Shown here: one piece after another, positions 8,587 to 16,879 of the stretch
How the letters are laid out: every line of letters starts with the position of its first letter
Numbering within the stretch: position 1 is the first letter of the stretch
Assembly (NCBI RefSeq): GCF_001476895.1
Contig: NZ_LDTB01000008.1
Location: 118,486 to 182,485 of the forward strand
Direction of reading: 5' to 3'
Origin: Sphingomonas endophytica
Lineage (GTDB): Bacteria; Pseudomonadota; Alphaproteobacteria; Sphingomonadales; Sphingomonadaceae
DNA: 64,000 bases
Program-made: the position numbers and the translations under genes
Notes under the pieces: model-generated
Told to the model about the DNA's origin: nothing
The model's database searches: none
The model's input: only the letters and a program-made list of their open reading frames with translations

Positions 8587-9891
8587 TCAGTCCGCGAACG
8601 GATCGCGGACCAGGATCGTATCGGCGCGCTCCGGACTGGTCGATACCAGCGCCACCGGGCAGCGGATCAGTTCCTCGACGCGGCGGATGTATTTGATCGC
8701 CTGTGCGGGCAGGTCGGCCCAGCTTCGCGCGCCGGCGGTCGATTCCTGCCAGCCCTCCATCGTCTCATAGACCGGCTCGACCAGCGCCTGATCGGCGGCA
8801 TGGGCGGGATAATAGTCGATCACCTCGCCGCGCAGGCGATAACCGGTGCAGATCTTCACTTCGTCGAAGCCGTCGAGGACGTCGATCTTGGTCAGCGCGA
8901 TGCCGGTGATGCCGCCGACCGCCGCCGATTGCCGTACCAGCACCGCGTCGAACCAGCCGCAGCGGCGCTTGCGCCCCGTGACCGTGCCGAACTCATGCCC
9001 GCGCGTGCCCAGCCGCTCGCCGGTCGCCCCATCCGGACCATCGCCCTCCAACTCGGTGGGGAAGGGGCCGGAGCCGACGCGCGTGGTATAGGCCTTGGCG
9101 ATGCCGAGCACGAAGCCGACCGCCGACGGCCCCAGTCCCGAGCCGCCGGCCGCGCTGCCGGCGATCGTGTTCGACGAGGTGACGAACGGATAGGTGCCGT
9201 GATCGATGTCGAGCAGCACGCCCTGCGCGCCCTCGAACAGGATGCGCTTGCCGGCCTCCTTGGCGATGTTCAGGTCGCGCCACACCGGCCGCGCGAAGGG
9301 GAGCACGAAATCCGCGATCGTGCGCAATTCGGCGACCAGCGCCTCACGGTCGATCGGCGGCTCGCCGAACCCGGCGCGCAGCGCGTCGTGGTGCGCGGTG
9401 AGTCGATCGAGCTGCGGCCCGAGATCGTCGAGATGCGCCAGATCGCAGACGCGGATCGCGCGCCGCCCGACCTTGTCCTCATAGGCCGGGCCGATCCCGC
9501 GCCGCGTCGTCCCGATCTTACCCGCGCCGCTGGCATCCTCGCGCAGGCCGTCGAGGTCGCGGTGGAACGGCAGGATCAGCGCGCAATTGTCGGCGATGCG
9601 CAGCGTCTCGGGCGTGGCGGTCACGCCCTGCGCGGCCAGCCGCTCGATCTCCGCCTTCAGCGCCCAGGGGTCGAGCACGACGCCGTTGCCGATCACCGAC
9701 GGCGTGCCGCGCACGATCCCCGACGGCAGCAGCGACAGCTTGTAGACGTTCTCGCCGACGACCAGGGTGTGCCCCGCATTGTGCCCGCCCTGGAAGCGGA
9801 CGACCATGTCGGCACGCTCCGCCAGCCAGTCGACGATCTTGCCCTTGCCCTCGTCGCCCCATTGCGCGCCGATGACCGCTACATTTGCCAT
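8587..9891 (-). CDS. purA: Adenylosuccinate synthetase
   Basis: 434 residues. It condenses IMP and aspartate using GTP, the first committed step to AMP. The N-terminal P-loop-like QWGDEGKGK (residues 10-18) carries the catalytic Asp and the GTP-binding residues. [24 protein letters not shown] and [20 protein letters not shown] are all family signatures. The C-terminal KKRCGW-type guanine loop reads [10 protein letters not shown]. The ATG at 9891 begins [12 protein letters not shown], the usual start; the upstream open frame is rejected. It is the last gene of the minus-strand series from serC. Confidence 0.97.
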   Translation of the reverse strand: MANVAVIGAQWGDEGKGKIVDWLAERADMVVRFQGGHNAGHTLVVGENVYKLSLLPSGIVRGTPSVIGNGVVLDPWALKAEIERLAAQGVTATPETLRIADNCALILPFHRDLDGLREDASGAGKIGTTRRGIGPAYEDKVGRRAIRVCDLAHLDDLGPQLDRLTAHHDALRAGFGEPPIDREALVAELRTIADFVLPFARPVWRDLNIAKEAGKRILFEGAQGVLLDIDHGTYPFVTSSNTIAGSAAGGSGLGPSAVGFVLGIAKAYTTRVGSGPFPTELEGDGPDGATGERLGTRGHEFGTVTGRKRRCGWFDAVLVRQSAAVGGITGIALTKIDVLDGFDEVKICTGYRLRGEVIDYYPAHAADQALVEPVYETMEGWQESTAGARSWADLPAQAIKYIRRVEELIRCPVALVSTSPERADTILVRDPFAD

Positions 9892-10001
9892 GGATGCAAT
9901 TCCCCGCCTGCCGCTGCGGACCCGCGCGCCCTTCGACAGGACTCGGCACGCGGGCGGTTCAGGAATGTCGGGGGCGCGGGTAGCGGGCGGGCGCGGACAG
10001 G

Positions 10002-10391
10002 TCAACCGGGTGCGTGGCAGACCACCGCCAGCTTGTTGCCCGCCGGGTCGCGGACATAACCCGCATACCAGTGCGCCGAATATTGTGGCCGCGGTCCCGC
10101 CGGCCCCTCGTCGCTGCCACCATGCGCCAGTGCGGCGGCGTAGAACGCATCGACCTGTTCATGGCTGGCCGCGAAGAAGCCGATCATCGATCCATTCCCG
10201 GCGGTGGCGGGGGCCTTGTCAAAGGGCAGGCACACCCACAGAACGAAACCATCGCCCGCGCCGCCCTCCGAATAGCCGCGCCAGCCCGGAAACTGCGCGT
10301 GGCTGCTCCACCCGATCGTCGCCAGCACCGCATCGTAGAATGCGTGCGAGCGATCGGCGTCGATCGCCCCCACCGTGGCATAGGCACCCAT
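10002..10391 (-). CDS. VOC (glyoxalase/bleomycin-resistance fold) family protein
   Basis: 129 residues, the size of a single VOC domain made of two beta-alpha-beta3 modules. The first module carries [16 protein letters not shown], and the second ends with [19 protein letters not shown], the usual metal-ligand and C-terminal pattern. VOC proteins bind a divalent metal and act as isomerases, dioxygenases or drug-binding proteins. The substrate is not predictable here. It lies between hisZ and purA with no obvious link to purines or histidine. Confidence 0.8.
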   Translation of the reverse strand: MGAYATVGAIDADRSHAFYDAVLATIGWSSHAQFPGWRGYSEGGAGDGFVLWVCLPFDKAPATAGNGSMIGFFAASHEQVDAFYAAALAHGGSDEGPAGPRPQYSAHWYAGYVRDPAGNKLAVVCHAPG

Positions 10392-10456
10392 CTCATCCTC
10401 CCTGCTTCGATGCGGGGAGGCTAAGTGGTGGTTGCGAACACATCAAGAACGATTAT

Positions 10457-10909
10457 TTACCGGACGTCGACATCGACGATGACACGCCGCACGCGCCCTT
10501 CCGACGTCGCGTTCCGCAACACCACCTTGTCATGACCGTGGAAGTCGGCGGCGGGCGTATAGAAGGCCTGCACGCCGTCGACCTTCTGCTTGTCGCAGAC
10601 GACGCGCGGATTGGGGGCGACGAAGTTCGGATAGACCTTCTCGGTCGAGATATCGACGACACCGTGATGCGGCTGGCCGAGGACCTGCGTCGTCATCGTG
10701 CCCGCCGACGAGCAATCGGGGTTGGTGAGCGTCGCGAACCACAGCCGGATCTTCTCGCCCGGCATCGCGGCCTTGGAAATATGCAGGTCGGCAAAGCCCC
10801 TGGTCGGACCGCTGACAACCCGGCGGACGACATAAGTCTGCGCGACGGCGTTACTTGCCAGAAGCACGGATGAAAACAGAATGATGGCAGTCGACAACTT
10901 CGGGTTCAT
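10457..10909 (-). CDS. Small secreted protein of unknown function
   Basis: 150 residues from the ATG at 10909. The start is chosen because it opens a classical signal peptide: a positive MNPK start, a hydrophobic stretch of about 16 residues and cleavage near SNAVAQ/T. The mature part is beta-rich with two cysteines (in NPDCSSAG and RVVCDKQ) that could form a disulfide. A GHDKVVLRN segment near the C-terminus recalls Ig-like or cadherin-like periplasmic domains, but I do not recognise a family. Codon use and GC match the neighbourhood. Confidence 0.65.
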   Translation of the reverse strand: MNPKLSTAIILFSSVLLASNAVAQTYVVRRVVSGPTRGFADLHISKAAMPGEKIRLWFATLTNPDCSSAGTMTTQVLGQPHHGVVDISTEKVYPNFVAPNPRVVCDKQKVDGVQAFYTPAADFHGHDKVVLRNATSEGRVRRVIVDVDVR

Positions 10910-11000
10910 GGCAACGATCTCGCGAAAAGTGTCGAGGCCAAGTCTATTCGCGTGGCGGCACCCCGTAAACGCCGCCACCCGACATTACGAACATTTCACC

Positions 11001-12101
11001 TTACAACGCGCGGGCCTCGCCATCCGCCAGCAGGTGCGTGCACAATTGTGCCTCCGGCGTGTCCCCCGCCTCCAGCGCGGCGACCGTCACCCAGCCCGCC
11101 TCCCGCATCCGCGCCGCATCGGCTGCGCGCGTCCCGAACGGCACGAAAAGGCGACGGCGGTCATGCACGGGCGGATCGCCGAGCAGCCGGTCGGCGAACA
11201 GCGAGAAACCCGTCGCCGCCTCTTCCGCGCCGCCCTCGTGCACGACCGTATAGGTGCCGCCGCGCCCGATCTCGACGCTCGATCCGCCGCCGAACAGCGA
11301 GAAGCCGAGCCACGTCTGATATTCGAAGCCGTGCCGCTCGGTCGGATCGAGCGTCATCGCGACGCGCCCGTCCAGCGTCTGCGCGATCGCGGTCAGTCCG
11401 GCGATCCGCGACGCCAGCACACCGTCGCGATCGAACGCGCGCAGCCGGTCCACCGCCTGCTCGAACGGTCCGGCCGCGGCGATCAGCGGCAGGTAATCGG
11501 GCGCTATCGCCGCGACACCGCCCGCATCCTTGGCATCCAGCCGCTGGCGCAGATCGTCCAGCCGCTCCGGCCCGACCGGCAACGGCCCGGCAGCCAATGT
11601 GTCGACCAGATCGGGCAGCGTGAAGTCGATCGACGGGCGCGCGACATTCGCCGCCGCCAGTGCGTCGATCGCGACCGTTACCACCTCCTGCGCGGCCGCG
11701 ACCGAATCGAGCCCGAACAGTTCGGCCCCGATCTGTCGCGTCTCGCGCGCCGGCGACAATTGGCTGGCGCGCAGCTTCAGCACCGACCCGGCATAGCTGA
11801 GCCGTACCGGACGCGGGTGATGTCCCATCCGCGTCGCCGCGATTCGCGCGACCTGGGCGGTCAGATCGGGGCGGATCGCCAGCGTCCGCTGCGACACCGG
11901 ATCGACGAAGCGCACCGCATCGTGCAGCGCGCCGGCCTTCAACCGCGTGCCCAGCGCCTCGGCGAATTCGGCCAGCGGCGGATCGACCCGCTCATAGCCG
12001 TGTGCGTGGATGGCGCCCAGCACGCGCGCCTCGATCGCGGCGGCGGCATCGGCGAAGGGGGGCAGGCGGTCGCGAAGACCTTCGGGCAGGAGCGCGGTCA
12101 T
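11001..12101 (-). CDS. hisZ: ATP phosphoribosyltransferase regulatory subunit
   Basis: 366 residues. It is a HisRS-like paralogue that has no aminoacylation role but binds short-form HisG to allow histidine feedback control of the first step of histidine synthesis. The class II synthetase core is seen in LPEGLRDRLPP, YERVDPPLAEF, AIRPDLTAQVAR and RETRQIGAELFG. The C-terminal anticodon-binding domain of real HisRS is absent, which together with the length supports HisZ. hisG is not in the window. The start codon sits directly behind a strong hairpin (see 12102-12134). Confidence 0.9.
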   Translation of the reverse strand: MTALLPEGLRDRLPPFADAAAAIEARVLGAIHAHGYERVDPPLAEFAEALGTRLKAGALHDAVRFVDPVSQRTLAIRPDLTAQVARIAATRMGHHPRPVRLSYAGSVLKLRASQLSPARETRQIGAELFGLDSVAAAQEVVTVAIDALAAANVARPSIDFTLPDLVDTLAAGPLPVGPERLDDLRQRLDAKDAGGVAAIAPDYLPLIAAAGPFEQAVDRLRAFDRDGVLASRIAGLTAIAQTLDGRVAMTLDPTERHGFEYQTWLGFSLFGGGSSVEIGRGGTYTVVHEGGAEEAATGFSLFADRLLGDPPVHDRRRLFVPFGTRAADAARMREAGWVTVAALEAGDTPEAQLCTHLLADGEARAL

Positions 12102-12134
12102 GTCAGCCCTCTGCCCGGTGGACAGAGGGCTGAC
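12102..12134 (-). promoter_or_regulatory. 12-bp hairpin sequestering the hisZ ribosome-binding site
   Basis: GTCAGCCCTCTG (12102-12113) and CAGAGGGCTGAC (12123-12134) are perfect inverse complements around a 9-nt loop. In the serA-hisZ mRNA the arm nearest hisZ contains the only purine-rich Shine-Dalgarno candidate (AGAGGG, about 6 nt before the AUG), and the stem ends at the AUG. There is no U-tract after it, so it does not look like an intrinsic terminator. It would be expected to reduce hisZ translation unless opened by an upstream ribosome or a ligand. Confidence 0.6.
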
Positions 12135-12141
12135 AACCGTT

Positions 12142-13719
12142 TCAGAACGACAGACCCATGGCGGTCTTCACGCCCGGCAGCGCCTTGACCTCGGCGAGCA
12201 GTTGCGCGTCGACCGGCTGATCGACGCTCAGGAGCAGCACCGCTTCGCCGCCGGCTTCACGCCGACCGAGGTGGAAGGTGCCGATGTTCACGCCCGACTC
12301 GCCCAGCAGCGTGCCGAGCCGCCCGATGAAGCCCGGCGCGTCCTCGTTGACGACATAAAGCATCGGCCCGGCCAGATCGGCCTCGACCTTGATCCCGAAC
12401 AGCTCGACCAGACGCGGCGCGCTGTCACCGAACAGCGTGCCGGCCACCGACCGCTCGCCGTCGGCGGTGCGTACCGCGACGCGCAGCAGCGTGTGGTAAT
12501 CGCCCTCGCGCTCGGTGCGGATCTCGCGCACTTCCATGCCGCGCTCGCGCGCCAGCAGGGGGGCGTTGACCATGTTCACCGTGTCGGTCTGCTGGCGCAG
12601 GAAGCCGGTGAGGACCGCGCTGGTGATCGGCTTCGGATTGAGGTCCGCCGCCGCGCCCTCGCGGTGGATCGACACGCGGTCGATCGCGCCGGTCGCGAGC
12701 TGCCCGACCAGCGAGCCGAGCTTTTCCGCGAGGCCCATGTACGGACGCAGCTTCGGCGCTTCCTCCGCCGACAGGCTGGGAACGTTCAGCGCGTTGGTGA
12801 CGCCGCCCGACACCAGATAATCGGCCATCTGCTCGGCGACCTGGATCGCGACATTGACCTGCGCTTCGGTGGTCGACGCGCCCAGATGCGGGGTCGAGAT
12901 GAAGTTCGGGGTGCCGAACAGCGGGCTTTCCTTGGCCGGCTCGGTCACGAACACGTCGAGCGCCGCGCCCGCGATATGCCCCGAATCGAGCCCCGCCTTC
13001 AGCGCCGCCTCGTCGATCAGCCCGCCGCGCGCGCAATTGACGATCCGCACGCCCTTCTTCGTCTTGGCGAGGTTCTCCGCCGACAGGATGTTGCGGGTCT
13101 GGTCGGTCAGCGGCGTGTGCAGCGTGATGAAATCGGCGCGCGCCAGCAGCTCGTCGAGCGTCACCTTGGTCACGCCCAGTTCGACCGCACGCTCCTCGGT
13201 CAGGAACGGGTCGAAGGCGACGACCTTCATCTTCAGCCCCAGCGCGCGGTCGGCGACGATCGAGCCGATGTTGCCGGCGCCGATCAGGCCCAGCGTCTTG
13301 GCGGTCATCTCGACCCCCATGAAGCGGTTCTTCTCCCACTTGCCCGCCTGGGTCGAGGCGTCGGCCTCCGGCAACTGGCGCGCGAGCGCGAACATCAGCG
13401 CGATGGCATGTTCGGCGGTGGTGATCGAGTTGCCGAACGGCGTATTCATCACGACCACGCCCTTGGCCGACGCGGCGGGGATGTCGACATTGTCGACGCC
13501 GATCCCGGCGCGGCCGACGACCTTCAGGTTCGTCGCGTGCTCCAGAATGTCCTTGGTGACCTTGGTCGAGCTGCGGATCGCCAGCCCGTCATACTCGCCG
13601 ATGATCGCCTTCAGCTCGTCGGGGGTCTTGCCGGTGATTTCGTCCACCTCGACCCCGCGTTCGCGGAAGATCTCGGCAGCGCGTGGGTCCATCTTGTCGG
13701 AAATCAGTACCTTGGGCAT
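12142..13719 (-). CDS. serA: D-3-phosphoglycerate dehydrogenase
   Basis: 525 residues, the long type with an allosteric-substrate-binding and a C-terminal ACT domain. It oxidises 3-phosphoglycerate with NAD+, the first step of serine synthesis. The substrate domain carries VVGRAGIGVDNVD, the NAD-binding Rossmann motif is GLIGAGNIGSIVADRA, and the catalytic RGG...E...H set is visible as NCARGGLIDE, DVFVTEP and STPHLGAST. The ACT region begins at LYVVNEDAPGFIGRLGTLL. ATG at 13719 begins MPKVLISDKMD; an in-frame upstream ATG would run through a palindromic repeat and is rejected. It lies 144 bp downstream of serC. Confidence 0.96.
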   Translation of the reverse strand: MPKVLISDKMDPRAAEIFRERGVEVDEITGKTPDELKAIIGEYDGLAIRSSTKVTKDILEHATNLKVVGRAGIGVDNVDIPAASAKGVVVMNTPFGNSITTAEHAIALMFALARQLPEADASTQAGKWEKNRFMGVEMTAKTLGLIGAGNIGSIVADRALGLKMKVVAFDPFLTEERAVELGVTKVTLDELLARADFITLHTPLTDQTRNILSAENLAKTKKGVRIVNCARGGLIDEAALKAGLDSGHIAGAALDVFVTEPAKESPLFGTPNFISTPHLGASTTEAQVNVAIQVAEQMADYLVSGGVTNALNVPSLSAEEAPKLRPYMGLAEKLGSLVGQLATGAIDRVSIHREGAAADLNPKPITSAVLTGFLRQQTDTVNMVNAPLLARERGMEVREIRTEREGDYHTLLRVAVRTADGERSVAGTLFGDSAPRLVELFGIKVEADLAGPMLYVVNEDAPGFIGRLGTLLGESGVNIGTFHLGRREAGGEAVLLLSVDQPVDAQLLAEVKALPGVKTAMGLSF

Positions 13720-13730
13720 GACTATCACTC

Positions 13731-13862
13731 CGTCGCCCCTGCGCAGGCAGGGGCCTATCTCTGTCGAATGGGATGGTACGGCTGACACTATCGCGTCGCG
13801 TGTTGTGTCAGCCGGGGATAGGAAAAAGGCAGACATGGGCCCCTGCCTTCGCAGGGGCGACG
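13731..13862. repeat. 132-bp palindromic repeat, CGTCGCCCC class, copy 1
   Basis: The outer ends are CGTCGCCCCTGCG and CGCAGGGGCGACG. The interior holds GTCGAATGG (13763-13771) and an inner stem GGCTGACAC...GTGTCAGCC around 13780-13813. It fills the serC-serA gap and begins directly after the serC stop codon on the minus strand. A second copy is at 55403-55532. Confidence 0.85.
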
Positions 13863-13863
13863 A

Positions 13864-15018
13864 TCATGCCTTCGCGGTGGCGTATGCCCAGTCGAGCCAC
13901 GGCCCGAGCGCCTCGATATCGGCGGTATCCACCGTCGCGCCGCACCAGATGCGCAGGCCCGCGGGCGCGTCGCGATAGCCGGCCACATCGAACGCCGCGC
14001 CTTCCTTCTCCAGCAGCCCGGCCATCGTCTTGATGAACGCCTCGTCGGCACCCGCAACGGTCAGGCAGACGCTGGTCTTCGACCGCGATGCCTCATCCTC
14101 GGCCAGATGCCCCAGCCAGTCGCGCTCGGCGACGATCTTGTCCAGCGCGGCGGCATTGGCGTCCGACCGCGCGATCAGCCCGCGCTCACCCAGCCCCCTG
14201 GCCCATTCCAGCGCCCAGATCGCATCCTCGACCGCCAGCATCGATGGCGTGTTGATCGTCTCGCCCTTGAACACGCCCTCGGCCAGCTTGCCCTTGGACA
14301 CGAGGCGGAACACCTTCGGCAGCGGCCAGGCGGGGGTGTAGCTTTCCAGCCGCTCGACCGCGCGGGGCCCCAGGATCAGCACGCCATGCGCGCCCTCGCC
14401 ACCCAGCACCTTCTGCCAGCTGAACGTCGCGACGTCGATCTTGTCCCACGGCAGGTCGTAGGCAAACACGCCAGAGGTGGCGTCGGCAAAGCTGAGCCCG
14501 GCGCGATCGTCGGGAATCCAGTCGCCGTTCGGCACGCGCACGCCGCTGGTGGTGCCGTTCCAGGTGAACAGCACGTCGTTCGACCAGTCGATCTGGTGCA
14601 AATCGGGAAGCTGGCCGTAATCGGCGCGAATGACGGTCGGGTCGATCTTCAGCTGCTTGACCGCATCGGTCACCCAGCCTTCGCCGAAGCTCTCCCACGC
14701 CAGCGCGGTGACCGGACGCGCGCCCAGCATCGTCCACATCGCCATCTCGAACGCGCCGGTGTCGGAACCGGGGACGATGCCGATGCGGTGGGTGTCGGGA
14801 AGGTTCAGCAGTTCGCGCATCAGGTCGATGCAATATTGCAGGCGCTGCTTGCCCAGCTTCGAGCGGTGCGAACGCCCGAGGACGTCGGTCGCGAGCTTGG
14901 CGGGATCATAGCCGGGGGGCTTGGCGCAGGGGCCGGACGAGAAATGCGGGCGCGCCGGTTTGGTGGCGGGCTTGGCCGCGGGCGCAAGAGTGGCGTCGGC
15001 GGCAGTCGAATCAGTCAT
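13864..15018 (-). CDS. serC: Phosphoserine aminotransferase
   Basis: 384 residues. This PLP enzyme makes phosphoserine from 3-phosphohydroxypyruvate and glutamate, the second step of serine synthesis, and is also used in pyridoxal phosphate synthesis. Recognisable parts are FSSGPCAKPPGYDP, the GSDTGAFEMAMW substrate region, and the PLP lysine in FSWQKVLGGEGAHG. This is the alphaproteobacterial form with an alanine/proline-rich N-terminal extension of about 25 residues. Start ATG at 15018; a start eight codons upstream is less likely. First gene of the minus-strand ser-his-pur series. Confidence 0.94.
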   Translation of the reverse strand: MTDSTAADATLAPAAKPATKPARPHFSSGPCAKPPGYDPAKLATDVLGRSHRSKLGKQRLQYCIDLMRELLNLPDTHRIGIVPGSDTGAFEMAMWTMLGARPVTALAWESFGEGWVTDAVKQLKIDPTVIRADYGQLPDLHQIDWSNDVLFTWNGTTSGVRVPNGDWIPDDRAGLSFADATSGVFAYDLPWDKIDVATFSWQKVLGGEGAHGVLILGPRAVERLESYTPAWPLPKVFRLVSKGKLAEGVFKGETINTPSMLAVEDAIWALEWARGLGERGLIARSDANAAALDKIVAERDWLGHLAEDEASRSKTSVCLTVAGADEAFIKTMAGLLEKEGAAFDVAGYRDAPAGLRIWCGATVDTADIEALGPWLDWAYATAKA

Positions 15019-15139
15019 GTAGACTCTCCTCACAGAGAGCACGCGCGGCGTTGGGACCGCGTGGCCCGTCGACGGCCCTAGCGGCAGGGCGGCGCGCTGG
15101 CAACATGGATTATCGGATCGTCGTATCGGGGACTCCCTT

Positions 15140-15235
15140 CGTCACCCCGGACTTGTCCAGGCGCGGACCGTGCCGCAAGCCACGTCGATGCGAGGCGAGC
15201 GGACCAGGGAATGCCGGAGCAGGTCCGGCGTGACG
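15140..15235. repeat. 96-bp palindromic repeat, CGTCACCCCGGACTTG class
   Basis: Left end CGTCACCCCGGACTTGTCC, right end CAGGTCCGGCGTGACG. It has the same length and ends as the copy at 60307-60402. Its right end overlaps the proposed GTG start of the next gene. Confidence 0.8.
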
Positions 15236-15865
15236 TTGCTGATGATCATGCCGCTGCTCGCCGCCTGCGGGCGGTTCGAGCCCCCGGCTGCCCCGACCCA
15301 GCGCGCGCGCGTCGACATTCCTTCCGCGCGCGAGACAAGCCAATGTTTCGCCGACCTTCGCGCGCTCGGTGTCGATTTCCAGCCGCTGCCCGACAAGGAT
15401 TTTGGCGGCGGCTGCGCATTGACCGGCACGGTGAAGCTGCTCGACATCGGCGTGCCGACCGCGAACCTCGGCGCGGTGCGCTGTGGACAGGCACGCGCCT
15501 ATGCCGCCTGGGCGCGCAACGGCGTGGCCCCGGCCGCTTTCCAGATTCTCGGGTCCGAACTGTCGCGCGTCGTCAGCATGGGCAGCTATGCCTGTCGCAA
15601 CACCGTCGGCACGAGCGGCCCCGCGCGCCGCTCCGGGCATGCGATCGCCAATGCGATCGACATCGGCGCGTTCGAGTTGAAGGACGGGCGGCGCATCTCG
15701 ATCCTGCGCGACTGGAACTCGCCCGACCCGGCGGTGCGGCAATTCCTCAAGGTGATCCATACCTCCGCGTGCCGCCGCTTCGGCACCGTGCTGTCCCCGG
15801 ATTACAATGCGGTGCACCGCGATCACTTGCATCTGGAAGACGACGGCGCGCGCTTCTGCCGGTGA
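15230..15865 (+). CDS. Extensin-like C-terminal domain lipoprotein
   Basis: 211 residues from a GTG at 15230. The start gives VTLLMIMPLLAACG, a short lipoprotein signal with lipobox LLAAC, while in-frame upstream ATGs lead through repeat sequence. An ATG at 15242 is the alternative. The domain is the extensin-like C-terminal family (PF06904): SYACRNTVGTSGPARRSGHAIANAIDI, IHTSACRRFGTVLSPDYNAVHRDHLHLE and conserved cysteines. The SxHxxxxAxDI and HxDHLHL motifs resemble metal-binding residues of LAS-type peptidases, so a peptidoglycan role is plausible but unproven. Confidence 0.82.
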   Translation: MTLLMIMPLLAACGRFEPPAAPTQRARVDIPSARETSQCFADLRALGVDFQPLPDKDFGGGCALTGTVKLLDIGVPTANLGAVRCGQARAYAAWARNGVAPAAFQILGSELSRVVSMGSYACRNTVGTSGPARRSGHAIANAIDIGAFELKDGRRISILRDWNSPDPAVRQFLKVIHTSACRRFGTVLSPDYNAVHRDHLHLEDDGARFCR

Positions 15866-15903
15866 TCTTGCGGGCGTCACATGCGCGTTCTATCTCAGGA
15901 TAA

Positions 15904-16791
15904 ATGAGTGATACCCGAGTGCCGAGCCGCGTCTTCCCGCGTGCCAAACAGGATGCCGAGGTCGCCAAGACCAGCATCTCTACCCCGCAAACCGAGAGCC
16001 CGGCATACAGCTTGGCCTTTCAGGACATGGACTTCCTCCTGCGTGAGGATCTGCGCCCGGTCCGCTTCCAGCTCGAACTGCTCAAGACCCAGCTGATCCT
16101 GGAGGAGGCGCATATCGGCTCCACCTTCGTGTTCTACGGCTCGGCGCGCATTCCGGAGCCGGCGAAGGCGCAGGCGCTGCTCGATCTCGCCACCGACGAC
16201 AAGAGCCGCCGCATCGCCGAGCGGCTGGTCGCCAAGAGCAAATATTACGACATGGCGCGCGAACTGGCGCAGCTCTGCTCGAACTTCCCGCGCGATGAGG
16301 CGGGGAAGCGGCATTTCGTGGTCTGTTCGGGCGGTGGCCCGTCGATCATGGAAGCGGCCAATCGCGGCGCGGCGGACGTTCATGCCGAATCGATCGGGCT
16401 GAACATCGTCCTGCCGCACGAACAGGCGCCCAACCCCTACGTCACGCCGTCGCTGTCGACGCAATTCCACTATTTCGCGCTGCGCAAGATGCACTTCCTG
16501 CTGCACGCGCGCGCGCTGGCGGCCTTTCCGGGCGGGTTCGGGACGTTCGACGAATTGTTCGAGCTGCTGACGCTGATCCAGACCGGCAAGATCGAGCCGA
16601 TGCCGGTGCTGCTGTTCGGGCGGGAGTTCTGGGAACGTGTCGTCAATTTCGAGGCGCTGGTGGAAGAAGGCGTGGTGTCGGAACGCGACCTCGGCATCTT
16701 CCGCTATGTGGAGAGCGCGGCGGAAGGCTGGGCGGTGGTCCAGCAATTCTACCGCGACCGGCAGGCGCGCAATGACGCGGCGGGGAAGTAG
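15904..16791 (+). CDS. LOG family (TIGR00730) protein
   Basis: 295 residues. The central Rossmann domain carries VFYGSARIPEP, the nucleotide-binding CSGGGPSIMEAANRGA and the active-site PGGFGTFDELFE. Characterised LOG proteins hydrolyse nucleoside monophosphates, releasing free base and ribose-5-phosphate, including cytokinin precursors. This longer bacterial type has an N-terminal extension of about 60 residues before the fold. The physiological substrate is unknown here. Confidence 0.85.
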   Translation: MSDTRVPSRVFPRAKQDAEVAKTSISTPQTESPAYSLAFQDMDFLLREDLRPVRFQLELLKTQLILEEAHIGSTFVFYGSARIPEPAKAQALLDLATDDKSRRIAERLVAKSKYYDMARELAQLCSNFPRDEAGKRHFVVCSGGGPSIMEAANRGAADVHAESIGLNIVLPHEQAPNPYVTPSLSTQFHYFALRKMHFLLHARALAAFPGGFGTFDELFELLTLIQTGKIEPMPVLLFGREFWERVVNFEALVEEGVVSERDLGIFRYVESAAEGWAVVQQFYRDRQARNDAAGK

Positions 16792-16799
16792 CGTCGTTT

Positions 16800-16876
16800 C
16801 GTGATCGCGAGCGGAGCGAAGCGATCCAGGTCGTCCTGGTCCGACGCTGGATTGCTTCGCCACGCCCGCGATGACG
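16800..16876. repeat. 77-bp REPIN-like doublet, CGTCATTGCGAGC class
   Basis: A diverged left end (CGTGATCGCGAGCGGAGCGA) and right end (GCTTCGCCACGCCCGCGATGACG) flank a loop containing TCGTCCTGGTCCGACGC. The loop is almost the same as that of the copy at 45558, in the same orientation. It lies between two convergent genes, 8 bp from one stop and 3 bp from the other, and could end both transcripts. Confidence 0.8.
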
Positions 16877-16879
16877 AAC

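Noticed and set aside
13731..13862. Possible riboswitch or attenuator between serC and serA
   Set aside because: The sequence is one of two copies of a repeat family also found after an unrelated transporter gene, so a serine-specific switch is unlikely.
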